DNA of 64,000 bases, from assembly GCA_963729075.1 (NCBI GenBank), contig CAVSMU010000013.1, forward strand, positions 1-64,000, given 5' to 3'. The DNA is from WHSW01 sp963729075 (lineage in GTDB: Bacteria > Actinomycetota > Thermoleophilia > Solirubrobacterales > 70-9). The position numbers were made by a program, and so were the translations under genes. The notes beneath the pieces were generated by a model. That model was not told the origin of the DNA, ran no database searches, and was given only the letters and a program-made list of their open reading frames with translations. Shown here piece by piece: positions 15,212-23,563 of the stretch (position 1 is its first letter; each line of letters begins with the position of its first letter).

Positions 15212-15642
15212 CCGGACGCAATCAGTCAATGCACAGGTACATGCAATTCTTGGCCCTACGCCGCAAGCGCCCACGCCCAGGCGCAGCCGATAGCTAAGGG
15301 CGTGGGGAGCGGCCCCAGAGTCCTCGGGGACTCATCACGGCTCACGCGTGTGGCGCGAGTAGGCTTGCGTCGGGACGGATGCGGCCGAGGCGCGCGTGGC
15401 CTCGAACGGTCTCAAGGCGGTTGATCGCGTCGAGATCACGCTCGGACTCCCGCGCTGAGGTCGTCGGCGCGAGGGGGAGGGAGCTAATCGGCAAGAGCCC
15501 CGCGGCCGAGCGCGTAGCGGCGGAGGTCCTTCGGAAAGGACCGACGGTCGGGGCGATTTCAGCGACATTTCAGCGCCCCCGTGGACGCTCCCGCCAAGCG
15601 ATGAGGTGCTTGCAAGCGAGCACTGTGAAGGGAGGGCCCGCC
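15212..15642 (+). other. Promoter-containing intergenic region
   Basis: These 431 bases separate the regulator from the leader-type secreted gene. No convincing ORF is present on either strand. It contains the tandem box at 15557-15575 and, just before the next start, the ribosome site GGGAGG (15630-15635). Near 15320 the stretch 'GAGTCCTCGGGGACTC' can fold into a small hairpin and may terminate the regulator transcript. Confidence 0.6.
15557..15575 (+). promoter_or_regulatory. Tandem TTTCAGCG boxes, 11-bp period (site C)
   Basis: TTTCAGCG at 15557-15564 and again at 15568-15575, separated by ACA. The perfect octamer repeat with 11-bp period is the cleanest of the three sites. It lies 68 bases upstream of the ATG at 15643. 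The spacing equals that of direct repeats recognised by SARP-type BTAD regulators, and the BTAD gene is immediately upstream. Confidence 0.6.
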
Positions 15643-16359
15643 ATGGGGTCGAAACTCAGTTCCCATGTCCGCCACAACGTGATCGGCTACCTCGCACTGT
15701 TCTTCGCCCTGACCGGCGTCGCCTACGCCGCTGGCCCGCTGAAGGCCGGTGATCCAGCCGGGGGCGATCTGACGGGGACATACCCGGACCCGACGATCGC
15801 AGCCAACAAAGTTGACTCCGGGAAGGTGCTCGACAACTCATTGACGGGCAACGACATCGGCCCGAACGCGGTCTCGTCCTCCGAGCTCAACGACGGCGCG
15901 GTGGTCGGCGGGGCTGCGGGCGATGTCCAGGACAATTCGATCACGGGCGACGACGTCGACGAGTCCACCCTGAGCAGCACTGCCCGCGCCTACGCGCGGG
16001 TCTTTAACCATGCCGCCGTTCCCTGTACCGGCGGGGCCTCAGGGGACGAATGCGATTTCGACCTCTCGAGGGGCATAACGAGGGTCCGCCGCTTTGGCAC
16101 CGGCTTGTATTGCGTGAGCGCGCCGGGCATAGAGCGGTCGGTAGCCGCCGCGGTGACGGCTGACCGGACTTCGACGGCCGAACCGCCGGGCAACGCGAGC
16201 GCGATGGCTGCAGGTTTCTGCGGCGGCGACGGGTTCTTTGTCGTGACGGAGCGCCAGCCCAGCACCGCAGTTCGAGATGCCGCCGACACCGGAAGCATCG
16301 ACGTCGCCGGCAACGCCACCTTCGCGGACGACGTCAGCTTCGCGATCGTGATCCCCTAG
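15643..16359 (+). CDS. Secreted protein with conserved KLSSHVRHNVIGY leader
   Basis: The 238-residue protein starts MGSKLSSHVRHNVIGYLALF and then FALTGVAYA, a leader seen on many secreted Thermoleophilia proteins, with a hydrophobic core and an Ala-x-Ala cleavage region. After it comes GDLTGTYPDPTIA, a motif found in repeat-containing surface or fibre-like proteins, then Asn/Asp/Gly-rich segments (SLTGNDIGPNAVSSSELNDG). The C-terminal half has four cysteines (PCTGG, ECDFD, YCVSA, GFCGG) that may form disulfides outside the cell. The ATG is supported by GGGAGG eight bases upstream. It is probably a surface or extracellular protein; its partner and role are unknown. The promoter carries site C. 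Confidence 0.8.
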   Translation: MGSKLSSHVRHNVIGYLALFFALTGVAYAAGPLKAGDPAGGDLTGTYPDPTIAANKVDSGKVLDNSLTGNDIGPNAVSSSELNDGAVVGGAAGDVQDNSITGDDVDESTLSSTARAYARVFNHAAVPCTGGASGDECDFDLSRGITRVRRFGTGLYCVSAPGIERSVAAAVTADRTSTAEPPGNASAMAAGFCGGDGFFVVTERQPSTAVRDAADTGSIDVAGNATFADDVSFAIVIP

Positions 16360-16449
16360 CTAACGGGAGGCGCGTACCCCCAGCGGTCTTACGCTTTGCG
16401 CGTCGACGGTCGCCGACCGTCCCCCTCGTCGCGAGATACTGAGCGGGCG

Positions 16450-17253
16450 ATGTCGCAGGAGAACGTCGAGCTCGCCACCGCCTTTTTTGACGCCTACAAC
16501 GCCCGCGACAGCGAGGCGGTGGATGGCCTGCTCGACCCCGATGCAGAGATCACCACGCTTACGGGGAGAGCCGGGCTGCCAACGCGGTGGAGTCCGGGAA
16601 CAACGAGGCAGTATTTCGAGCAGCTCGATGAGGCGTTTGCGGACCTTCGCGTCGAGATCGAGGCCTACCGCGAACTGGGTGAGCGCGTGGTAGCGCTCGG
16701 GGTCATACGAGGTGCCGGGAAGGCGAGCCACGTCGAGGTTGCCGACGATCTCGCGGTGGTGTTCGTCGTCAGGAACTCACGGTTCGTACACGTTGAGACC
16801 TACAACAGCTGGAGAGCGGCCCTCGAAGCCGCCGGGCTGTCGGAGTCCGCGATGTCGGACGAGAACGAGGAGGTCGTGAGGCAGGTGGTTGGAGCCTTCA
16901 ACCGGCGGGATCTGGCGGCCATGACCCAATGGTTCGCTCCCGAGGTGGAATGGGAGCCCGGCGGACCTGCCGCCGTTGAACGACCTCTATACCGAGGCCG
17001 CGACGAGGTCGCTAGCGCGTTTGCTGCGACTTGGGAGACCTGGGAGGTGTTCCACGTGGAGGAGAGCGAGGTTCGCGCCCTGGGTGACTCGGTTGTGTGG
17101 CTGGGAAGCGCCCGATTAAGAGGGGACGCCAGCCACGTTGACTTCGACCAACCATTCGCCGTCCACTTCCTGGTGCGAGGCGGCAAGGTCCTCCGATTCC
17201 GGGGCTTCGTCACTTGGCAAGCAGCCCTCGAAGCCGCCGGGCTGTCGGAGTAG
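16450..17253 (+). CDS. Fused tandem SnoaL-like (NTF2-fold) protein
   Basis: The 267-residue protein consists of two SnoaL-like domains. The first opens MSQENVELATAFFDAYNARD and ends ALEAAGLSE; the second opens MSDENEEVVRQVVGAFNRRD and again ends ALEAAGLSE. NTF2-fold proteins of this type include cyclases, isomerases and many small-molecule-binding proteins. Around the junction (about 16840-16860) the DNA matches the end of the second domain (about 17240-17260), except that the stop codon TAG at the end is TCC at the junction. The gene therefore looks like two tandem genes joined by loss of a stop codon. The internal ATG at 16852 may still be used. Function is unknown. Confidence 0.8.
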   Translation: MSQENVELATAFFDAYNARDSEAVDGLLDPDAEITTLTGRAGLPTRWSPGTTRQYFEQLDEAFADLRVEIEAYRELGERVVALGVIRGAGKASHVEVADDLAVVFVVRNSRFVHVETYNSWRAALEAAGLSESAMSDENEEVVRQVVGAFNRRDLAAMTQWFAPEVEWEPGGPAAVERPLYRGRDEVASAFAATWETWEVFHVEESEVRALGDSVVWLGSARLRGDASHVDFDQPFAVHFLVRGGKVLRFRGFVTWQAALEAAGLSE

Positions 17254-17256
17254 GCG

Positions 17257-17631
17257 ATGCCGGAGGAGAACGTGGAGATCGTGCGCCGGTGCTACGCGGC
17301 CCTGGACCGCCGTGATTGGGAGGGCCTGTGGCGCGAGGCGCACCCGGACTTCGAACTCCGAACCCAGCTTCAGGGGTCCCGACTCGGTCCGGACGAGGCG
17401 CAAACGTTCATCGAGGATCAGTTCGCGGCGTTTGAGTCCTGGGTAGTAGAGCCGGAGAGATTCTTCGAGAGCGACGATCAGGTGGTGGTCTTCCGGCGAT
17501 GCCCGGGGAACCGTGGAGATCGTCAGAAGAGTTTCGCCCCCGATGGCACGAGGCGATCCGGAGGGATTGCGAGCCGGTGCGGCCGTCGCCGACGGCCCTC
17601 GTCGGGGTGCTCGCGTTGCTCGCCGCGCTGA
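17257..17631 (+). CDS. SnoaL-like protein with aberrant C-terminus
   Basis: The 124-residue product begins MPEENVEIVRRCYAALDRRD and follows the SnoaL pattern to about residue 81 (FFESDDQVVVFRR). From there the sequence switches to Arg/Ser/Gly-rich codons that do not fit the fold. At the switch a second SnoaL-type opening begins in another frame (17513 onward). The gene thus appears to be a recombined or decayed third copy in the tandem array. It starts three bases after the stop of the fused gene. Confidence 0.5.
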   Translation: MPEENVEIVRRCYAALDRRDWEGLWREAHPDFELRTQLQGSRLGPDEAQTFIEDQFAAFESWVVEPERFFESDDQVVVFRRCPGNRGDRQKSFAPDGTRRSGGIASRCGRRRRPSSGCSRCSPR

Positions 17632-17749
17632 GGGTCTCGAACTGGCCCGCACACTGGCACTCACGGCGCGTCTGACGGCCAGAAATGGCTTAGTCATGGC
17701 TGTTTCAGGACGCATCGTTTGGCCGAGCGCTCGGGCGGCTTCGGCCTAG
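17513..17749 (+). pseudogene. SnoaL-like remnant
   Basis: This frame starts VEIVRRVSPPMARGDPEGLR, close to the 'ENVEIVRR..AAWxRGDPEGL' opening of SnoaL-like genes, but lacks the middle of the domain. It ends with a segment (TARLTARNGLVMAV) resembling the last strand. It overlaps the previous gene in another frame. It is best read as the remains of a fourth array member. Confidence 0.4.
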
Positions 17750-17784
17750 CCCGGAGCTTGCGGGTCATTGCTCCCCGAGGACTT

Positions 17785-18390
17785 CTAGCCGCGGATCGAG
17801 TCGAGCGCCTGCCTGGCGATCTCGGTAGCCGCGGCGCGCGAGGTCCGGGGATCGGCGCCCGGCACGTTGAAGTTGACCTTGACCAGGGTGCGCTCGTCGA
17901 TCGCCGTCAGCTGCGAGCGATACGGCGTCCAGTAGGCGCCGACGCCGCCGTGGGTGCGGTCGTTGCCGACCCCGCGGACGCCGACCGGTTTCGTGCTGTC
18001 GGGGATGTGCTCGAAGGTCGCGCGCTGCAGCCCCTCGGCGATCAGGTTGTAGTAGCGCAGCGCGGTCTTCGGCGCGGTGTCGAGGGTGACGCTGACGTAG
18101 AGATCGGGCCCGCGGCGCTCGCGGTACTCGCAGATCGAGAGGTCGAGCGAGTCGTTGGCCGAGCGCTCCAGCGGCCGCGCCGGTCCGCCCGCCGCGGCGA
18201 CCTCGCCTTCGATCCGCCGTTTCGACACCGCGCGGCAGGCGGGCGACGCGTTCGGGTCCTCGCCCCCGTCGGCCTCCGCCCTCGTCGTGGTCGACGTGCT
18301 CGTCGCGGGCGCGGGCGACTCGTCATCGCCGCAGCCGATCATCACCGCGGCGGCGGTCACGATCGCCAGCGTTGCGCACCAGATCCTCAC
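17785..18390 (-). CDS. Putative lipoprotein of unknown function
   Basis: The 201-residue protein has a signal peptide with a lipobox (AVMIGC, Cys20), followed by a Ser/Thr/Ala-rich linker (ATSTSTTTR). The mature part (about 45-200) contains CRAVSKRRI and CEYRER, which may form one disulfide, and ends in a helix. It would be anchored outside the cytoplasmic membrane. I do not recognise the fold; substrate-sensing or cell-envelope roles are possible. The gene is alone between convergent and divergent neighbours. Confidence 0.65.
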   Translation of the reverse strand: MRIWCATLAIVTAAAVMIGCGDDESPAPATSTSTTTRAEADGGEDPNASPACRAVSKRRIEGEVAAAGGPARPLERSANDSLDLSICEYRERRGPDLYVSVTLDTAPKTALRYYNLIAEGLQRATFEHIPDSTKPVGVRGVGNDRTHGGVGAYWTPYRSQLTAIDERTLVKVNFNVPGADPRTSRAAATEIARQALDSIRG

Positions 18391-18589
18391 GAATAGCGTT
18401 CAGCTACCCCGTACGGGGCGATACCAGACGCCCACTGGCGCGGCGTCGAGTCGGCCGCAGGCTCGGGCGGGCCCGCGTCGCTTCGAGTGCTGACGCGGGT
18501 GGACTTACGCGAAGCGCCGCTCACAACGCAGACAATGAGGAACGCCCTTCGGCGTCTCGTCGCAGTCCACGCGCGGGTAGGCTCGGCGC

Positions 18590-19729
18590 ATGGCTAACCC
18601 TGGTGAGCTCGATGCGAGCTTCGCCGGCGACGGGAAAAAGGCGATCGACTTCGGCGGCACCGACGCGGCGCGCGTCGTGCAGGTCCAACCCAACGGGAGG
18701 ATCATTGTCGCCGGCGGCGGCGCGGCCGCGGTCTCCTTCTGCGTCGCTGGCCTGCGCACCAACGGCGCGCCCGATACCACGTTCGGATCGGGCGGAAAGC
18801 GCGTGATCGACTTCGGCGGTGACGTCGAGTCCGTCGAGGGTGCGGCGCTGCAGCCCGACGGCAAGATCGTGCTCGCGGGAGGCTCGGACGTGCGGGTCGC
18901 GGTCGCGCGCCTGAACCCGAATGGCTCGCTCGACACCGGGTTCTCCGGCGACGGCAAGAAGACCTTCAGCTGGGGCGCGTTCAGCCGGGCCTCGGCCGTG
19001 CTCGTGCGGCCCGACGGCAAGATCGTGCTCGCGGGCTTTTCGGGGCCCGAGGGCGGGAACATCGAGGCCGCGCGCCTGAACGCGAACGGCAAGCTGGACG
19101 CGACGTTCGGCACCGGCGGCAAGGCCTCGGTTGACTTCGGCGGCGACGACTTCGGCCTCGCGATGACGCGCCAAGCCGACGGGCGCATCCTCATCGCCGG
19201 CCGGTCGTCGGCCGCCGGCGCCGTGGTCGCGCGGCTACGGGCTAACGGCACGCTCGACGCGGACTTCGACGGTGACGGCCGCGTGACCCTGCCGGGCGGT
19301 GGCAGCGCGAGCGCCGTGCTCGTGCAGCCGGACGGCAGGATCGTCGTCGCGGGCAACTCGAACGGAAACGAGGTGATGACCGTCACGCGCCTGCAGCCGA
19401 ACGGGTCGCTCGACGCGACGTTTGACGGGGACGGCACGGCGACAATCGACTTCGGGTCGCTCTCCGACCTCGCCAGCGACGCGGTGCTGCAGGCGGACGG
19501 CAAGATCGTCGTCGCCGGCTACACGCAGGCCGACGAGGACGTCGCGGTCGCGCGCCTCAACCCCGACGGATCTCCGGACGCCACGTTCGGCGCCGCCGGG
19601 AAGGCGACCGTCGACTTCGGCGTCGCCACGTTCGGCAACGCGGTCGCGCTCCAGCCGAACGGGCGGATCGTCGTCGCCGGTCAGCGGACGGGCGGCGACG
19701 ACTTCGCGGTAGCGCGCCTGCTCGGCTGA
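18590..19729 (+). CDS. Delta-60 repeat protein
   Basis: The 379-residue protein is a chain of about seven imperfect repeats of the type 'PDGKIVLAG...VARLNPNGSLDATFxGDGK..xDFGG', the delta-60 repeat first noted in deltaproteobacteria and common in large surface proteins. It is thought to form a beta-propeller-like solenoid. There is no signal peptide at the chosen ATG (18590), which is unusual for a surface protein, so export would need another route. Function is unknown. Upstream (18391-18589) I see no clear promoter. Confidence 0.85.
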   Translation: MANPGELDASFAGDGKKAIDFGGTDAARVVQVQPNGRIIVAGGGAAAVSFCVAGLRTNGAPDTTFGSGGKRVIDFGGDVESVEGAALQPDGKIVLAGGSDVRVAVARLNPNGSLDTGFSGDGKKTFSWGAFSRASAVLVRPDGKIVLAGFSGPEGGNIEAARLNANGKLDATFGTGGKASVDFGGDDFGLAMTRQADGRILIAGRSSAAGAVVARLRANGTLDADFDGDGRVTLPGGGSASAVLVQPDGRIVVAGNSNGNEVMTVTRLQPNGSLDATFDGDGTATIDFGSLSDLASDAVLQADGKIVVAGYTQADEDVAVARLNPDGSPDATFGAAGKATVDFGVATFGNAVALQPNGRIVVAGQRTGGDDFAVARLLG

Positions 19730-19768
19730 GTCGGACGCCGGCGCGCGGGTGGCCGGAGGACTGGAAGC

Positions 19769-21181
19769 CTACGCGCAACCTGGCGGGGTTGGGGCGCCGC
19801 GCGCCTTTGCGAGCTCGCAGTACGCCGGCTTCTTCGAGCCGTCGCTTCTCACGACGCCGGACCCCTGTGCCTTCGACCCGTCCCCGTTGTCGAGCAACCG
19901 ACTGACCAGGACGATGGGAACATCCCCGATCCGGCGCAGGACCTCGTAGCTGGAGACCAGCGCCTCGGCCTGCTGGTCGTCGGTGTAGCGACCCGGGCCG
20001 GCGGTGCTGAAGGCGAGCCCTGTGATCGCGATCGGCCGGGTCACATTGGCGTGGGCGAGCTCGGAGTCGAGCACCTGAATATTGATTCTCATGCGGCCCA
20101 GGTAGCCCTTGGTGGGGTCGTTGCCGGGCTTGAACGGCACGTCGGCGACGGCGTGAAAGCCGATCGCGTCCGCCTCCTCGATTCCGCCCGCCGCGAGCGC
20201 CTGGGAGAGGAACTGGTCCATCTCAACCCGGTCCGCGGCACCCCCGCCGGGCAGGAGCCCGCCGGAGTAGACGCCGACGCCGGTCCCGGTCGCGTGGATC
20301 GCCGCGGCGGCTGCGCCGACCAGCTCCGAGAAGGCCCGCGGGTCTGGCCGAGCCCCCCAGAACTGGGCGTCGTTGGGTTGGGACCAGACCTCGATCGCCG
20401 CGGATTGTGGGTAGCGGAGCGCGATCTGCGCTGCGGCGAACGCATAGTCCGCGACGTGAGCCCCGGCAACTGGATTCGCGTTCGGGCCACACGGGCTCGG
20501 CGCCGCCCAGCAGGGGGCGTTCGTGAGAGTCCACACCGGCCGGACTCCGATTGCAAGCGCTCCGGCGTAGACGGAATCGTAGGGCGCCCAGTTCCAGGTC
20601 GCCGGAGAACCGGGGTTTGGCTCGAGCACATTCCAGGCGATCCCCTCGCGGAGGGTGTTGGCGCCGCTCGCTCCCAGCTCGCCATAGAGGTTGCCGTGGG
20701 TCGTGAAGTCCTCGAAGTAGCCGAAGAGGACGTCGTGCGGCGCCGCCAGGAGTGGGGCCTGGCGCTCCTCGCGGTTCTTGCACGGGCTTACCTTGGTGAC
20801 CTTCTTCTTGCGCACCTTGTAGGTCGCCTTGCCCGTGCACCTGACCGGCACCCGCCCGCTCAGCTCGCCGCCGACCTTCCAGCTGCAGGTAAAGCCCGTC
20901 AGCCGGCCGCCATTGCTGCGCTCCGCACAGTTGCTGACCTCGACCCTTGGAGGCGAGGGAGGTTTGCTCAGGCCCGGTGTGCGGGCGCCCGGAAGGCTCT
21001 TCTTGACCGCCTTCTTGGTCTCTTGCTTGGCCTGCTTCTTGAGCTCCGCGATCCCCGCTGCCTTCGCGTGATCCAGATTCTGCGCCGCCGAGGCGCGGGC
21101 GGGCGTCGCGAGTCCGGCCGCCAGCCCGACGGCGATCAAAGCGGTGACGCCGCGAATCGTCGCTTTCCCGGTCGGGATCAC
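19769..21181 (-). CDS. Secreted TIM-barrel glycosidase-like protein, catalytic Glu replaced (copy 1)
   Basis: The protein of about 470 residues has a signal peptide (ALIAVGLAAGLATPARASA), a Lys-rich linker, a small Cys-containing domain (CSWKVGGELSGRVPVRC), and a C-terminal (beta/alpha)8-like domain resembling clan-A glycoside hydrolases (FGYFEDFTTHGNLYGEL, GVRPVWTL). Where such enzymes carry the acid/base 'NEP' after strand 4, this copy has EVWSQPND: the Glu is Gln. The downstream paralogue-encoding gene keeps Glu (WVEPN). This copy may therefore be a carbohydrate-binding pseudoenzyme. The GTG at 21181 lies four bases after the stop of the paralogue, so the pair is an operon. Longer ORF starts were rejected because homology to the paralogue starts here. 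Confidence 0.75.
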   Translation of the reverse strand: MIPTGKATIRGVTALIAVGLAAGLATPARASAAQNLDHAKAAGIAELKKQAKQETKKAVKKSLPGARTPGLSKPPSPPRVEVSNCAERSNGGRLTGFTCSWKVGGELSGRVPVRCTGKATYKVRKKKVTKVSPCKNREERQAPLLAAPHDVLFGYFEDFTTHGNLYGELGASGANTLREGIAWNVLEPNPGSPATWNWAPYDSVYAGALAIGVRPVWTLTNAPCWAAPSPCGPNANPVAGAHVADYAFAAAQIALRYPQSAAIEVWSQPNDAQFWGARPDPRAFSELVGAAAAAIHATGTGVGVYSGGLLPGGGAADRVEMDQFLSQALAAGGIEEADAIGFHAVADVPFKPGNDPTKGYLGRMRINIQVLDSELAHANVTRPIAITGLAFSTAGPGRYTDDQQAEALVSSYEVLRRIGDVPIVLVSRLLDNGDGSKAQGSGVVRSDGSKKPAYCELAKARGAPTPPGCA

Positions 21182-21185
21182 TGTG

Positions 21186-22604
21186 CTACGCGCAACCTGG
21201 CGGGGTCGGGACACCGCGCGCGGCGGCGAGCTCGCAGTACGCCGGCTTCTTCGAGCCGTTGTTTCTCAGGACGCCGAACCCTTGTACCTTCGACCCGTCG
21301 CCGTTGTCGAGCAATCGGCTGACAACGACGATCGGGATGTCCGCGATCCGGCGCAGGACCTCGTAGCTGGAGACGAGCGCCTCGGCCTGCTGGTCGTCGG
21401 TGTAGGCGCGCGGGCCGGCTGTGCTGTAGGAGAGCTGGGTGATCGCGATCGGCAGCTTTACATTGGCGTCGGCGAACTCGGCGTTAAGCGACTCGACGTT
21501 GACTCGCATACGGCCCAGGTAGCCCTTGGTGGGGTCGTGCCCGGGCTTGAACGGCACGTCGGTGACGGCGTGAAAGCCGATCGCGTCGGCTCTCTCGACC
21601 CCGCCCACGGCGAGCGCCTGGGAGAGGAACTGGTCCATCTGGTGCTGATCGGCGGCCGCCCGGCCGGGCGAGAGCCCGCCGGAGTAGACGCCTACGCCGG
21701 TCCCGGTCGCGTGGATCGCCGTGGCCGCGTCGCCAACCAGCTTCGAGAAGGCCTGTGGGTCCGCCGGTGCCCCCCAGAACTTGGCGCTGTTGGGCTCGAC
21801 CCAGATCTCGATCCCGGCCGATTGCGGATAGCGGAGCGCGATCTGTGCCGCCGCGTTCGCGTAGTCGCCGACCCTCGACGCGGAAACCGGGTTCACCTGG
21901 TTCGGGTTACAGGGGCTCGGCGCCGCCCAGCAGGGGGCGTCCCAGAACGTCCACACCGGTCGCACGCCGATCGCCAGCGCCTGCGCGTAGACGGCGTCAA
22001 AGAGGGCCCAGTTCCAGGTCGCGGGGGCCCCGCCCGGGTTGGGCTGGAGCACCCTCCAGGCGATCCCCTCAAGCAGCGTGTCGGAGCCGCTCGCTCTCAG
22101 CTCGCCAAAGAGGTTGCCGTGGGTCGTGAAGTCCTCGAAGTAGCCGAAGAGGACATCGTGCGGCGCCGCCAGGAGCGGGGCCTGGCGCTCCTCGCGGTTC
22201 TTGCACGGGCTTACCTTGGTGACCTTCTTCTTGCGCACCTTGTAGGTCGCCTTGCCCGTGCACCTGACCGGCACCCGGCCGCTCAGCTCGCCGCTCACCT
22301 TCCAGCGGCACTTGAACGCGGTAGGCCGGCCGCGCTTGGGGTTTCGCGTACAGCTACCGACCTTGATCTTCGGGGGCGAGTTCGGCTCACTCAGTCCCGG
22401 CGTGCCGGCGCCCGGAAGATTCTTCCTGACCGCCTTCTTGGTCTTTTGCTTGGCCTTCTTCTCGAGCTTCGCGATCCCCGCTGCCTTCGCGTGATCCAGA
22501 TTCTGCGCCGCCGAGGCCCGGGCGGGCGTCGCGAGTCCAGCCGCCAGCGTGACGGCGATCAGAGCGGTGACGCCGCGAATCGTCCCTGTCTTGGCTGAGA
22601 TCAC
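21186..22604 (-). CDS. Secreted TIM-barrel glycosidase-like protein (copy 2)
   Basis: The 472-residue paralogue of the gene at 19769 has the same order: signal peptide (ALIAVTLAAGLATPARASA), Lys-rich linker, Cys domain and TIM-barrel-like domain. It retains a Glu in EIWVEPNSAKFWG, the position expected for the acid/base residue of clan-A glycosidases, so it is the likelier active enzyme. Across the segment around KATYKVRKKKVTKVSPCKN to EDFTTHGNL the two genes are almost identical at DNA level, while flanks diverge. The start is GTG at 22604 with GGGAG close before it. It acts outside the cell on an unknown polysaccharide, if active. Confidence 0.75.
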   Translation of the reverse strand: MISAKTGTIRGVTALIAVTLAAGLATPARASAAQNLDHAKAAGIAKLEKKAKQKTKKAVRKNLPGAGTPGLSEPNSPPKIKVGSCTRNPKRGRPTAFKCRWKVSGELSGRVPVRCTGKATYKVRKKKVTKVSPCKNREERQAPLLAAPHDVLFGYFEDFTTHGNLFGELRASGSDTLLEGIAWRVLQPNPGGAPATWNWALFDAVYAQALAIGVRPVWTFWDAPCWAAPSPCNPNQVNPVSASRVGDYANAAAQIALRYPQSAGIEIWVEPNSAKFWGAPADPQAFSKLVGDAATAIHATGTGVGVYSGGLSPGRAAADQHQMDQFLSQALAVGGVERADAIGFHAVTDVPFKPGHDPTKGYLGRMRVNVESLNAEFADANVKLPIAITQLSYSTAGPRAYTDDQQAEALVSSYEVLRRIADIPIVVVSRLLDNGDGSKVQGFGVLRNNGSKKPAYCELAAARGVPTPPGCA

Positions 22605-22714
22605 TCCCGCGAACGATCATCGCTCCAAGCGGCGCTGCTGTCAACAACCTCGAGGGGCCGCCACCCATCGGACTCAGCCGCGACGAACGCCTTGGCGCTC
22701 GCGGCGAAACCGGT

Positions 22715-23563
22715 CTAACCCGCCAAGCTGGTAAGCGGCACGCCGATGATGTCGAGGCGTCGCCTCAGCCCGTTGAGCGCGAACGTGCGCACGTCGTCCG
22801 TGCTGACCCCGAGCCGCTCGACGTCTGGCGCCGACCCGTTGCCGGCGCCGGCCAAAGCCTCGGCGACCGAGGGGAGAAGATCACGCAGCGTCTCGCTGAC
22901 CGCGTCAGCCGCATCCTCGCGCTGCCGGACGCTCTCCCGCAGGAACCAGACCCCGTACCCGATGTGTCGGGTCTCGTCGTGGTGGATGTGGGAATAGCCC
23001 TCAACGAAACCTGGCAGTAGCTCCTCGCGGTTCAGGTACTCGGTGGCGAACCGGAACGTGGTCAGGCCGAGCGTGGCCTCGAGGATCACGTGGTAGATGG
23101 TCACGAAGCGGACCTTCGCGGCCAGGTCCTGAGGAGCGGCGACCAGCTTCTCGTGGGCCTGGACCAAGGCTTCATCGAAGAGCTTGCGGAAGGCGGGGGT
23201 CACCTCGTGGCGAGCCCGCTCGACATGCGCGCTGACGGTGGCAGGCTCGGCTATGACCTCGTCCTGGAAGCGCGCGTAGAACTGCATGTGCCGCGCCTCG
23301 TCGACCTGCTGCGTCGAGAGAAACGTCGCCTCTTCTGCTGAGCCGTACGCGCCCACCAATCCCGAGAACTTGGTGGTGATCCGCTCCTCGGCGACCATCA
23401 ACTGAGCCAGGACCCAGTGGATGAGGTCCCGGTCCTCCCGGGCCAGCCCGGCCCATTGCTCCTTGTCGCGCCGGAGATCGATCTCGAATGGGTTCCACTG
23501 CGAGTCCTCCCACCGCCGATAGAGCGTCTGGGGGTCGAAGAGCTGGATGTCGGCCTGGGTCAC
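22715..23563 (-). CDS. R2-like (ferritin-like) metal-binding oxidase in the arsenic operon
   Basis: The 282-residue protein has the carboxylate/histidine set of ribonucleotide reductase R2 and R2-like oxidases: Glu60 (AEERI), Glu89xxHis92 (DEARH), Glu162 (LEATLG) and Glu197xxHis200 (DETRH). This predicts a di-metal (Fe/Fe or Mn/Fe) centre. It is shorter than class I NrdB, and no R1 gene is nearby. Its GTG start overlaps the TGA of arsM (GTGA), so it is translationally coupled to arsenite methylation. It could be an oxidase acting on an organoarsenical or a stress-related R2lox-like enzyme; both are inference. Automatic pipelines would probably call it ribonucleotide reductase beta subunit. 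Confidence 0.82.
   Translation of the reverse strand: MTQADIQLFDPQTLYRRWEDSQWNPFEIDLRRDKEQWAGLAREDRDLIHWVLAQLMVAEERITTKFSGLVGAYGSAEEATFLSTQQVDEARHMQFYARFQDEVIAEPATVSAHVERARHEVTPAFRKLFDEALVQAHEKLVAAPQDLAAKVRFVTIYHVILEATLGLTTFRFATEYLNREELLPGFVEGYSHIHHDETRHIGYGVWFLRESVRQREDAADAVSETLRDLLPSVAEALAGAGNGSAPDVERLGVSTDDVRTFALNGLRRRLDIIGVPLTSLAG

Noticed and set aside
22715..23563. Calling the R2-like protein a class I ribonucleotide reductase small subunit
   Set aside because: No large subunit gene is nearby, and the context is arsenic detoxification; the metal site alone cannot separate R2 from R2-like oxidases.
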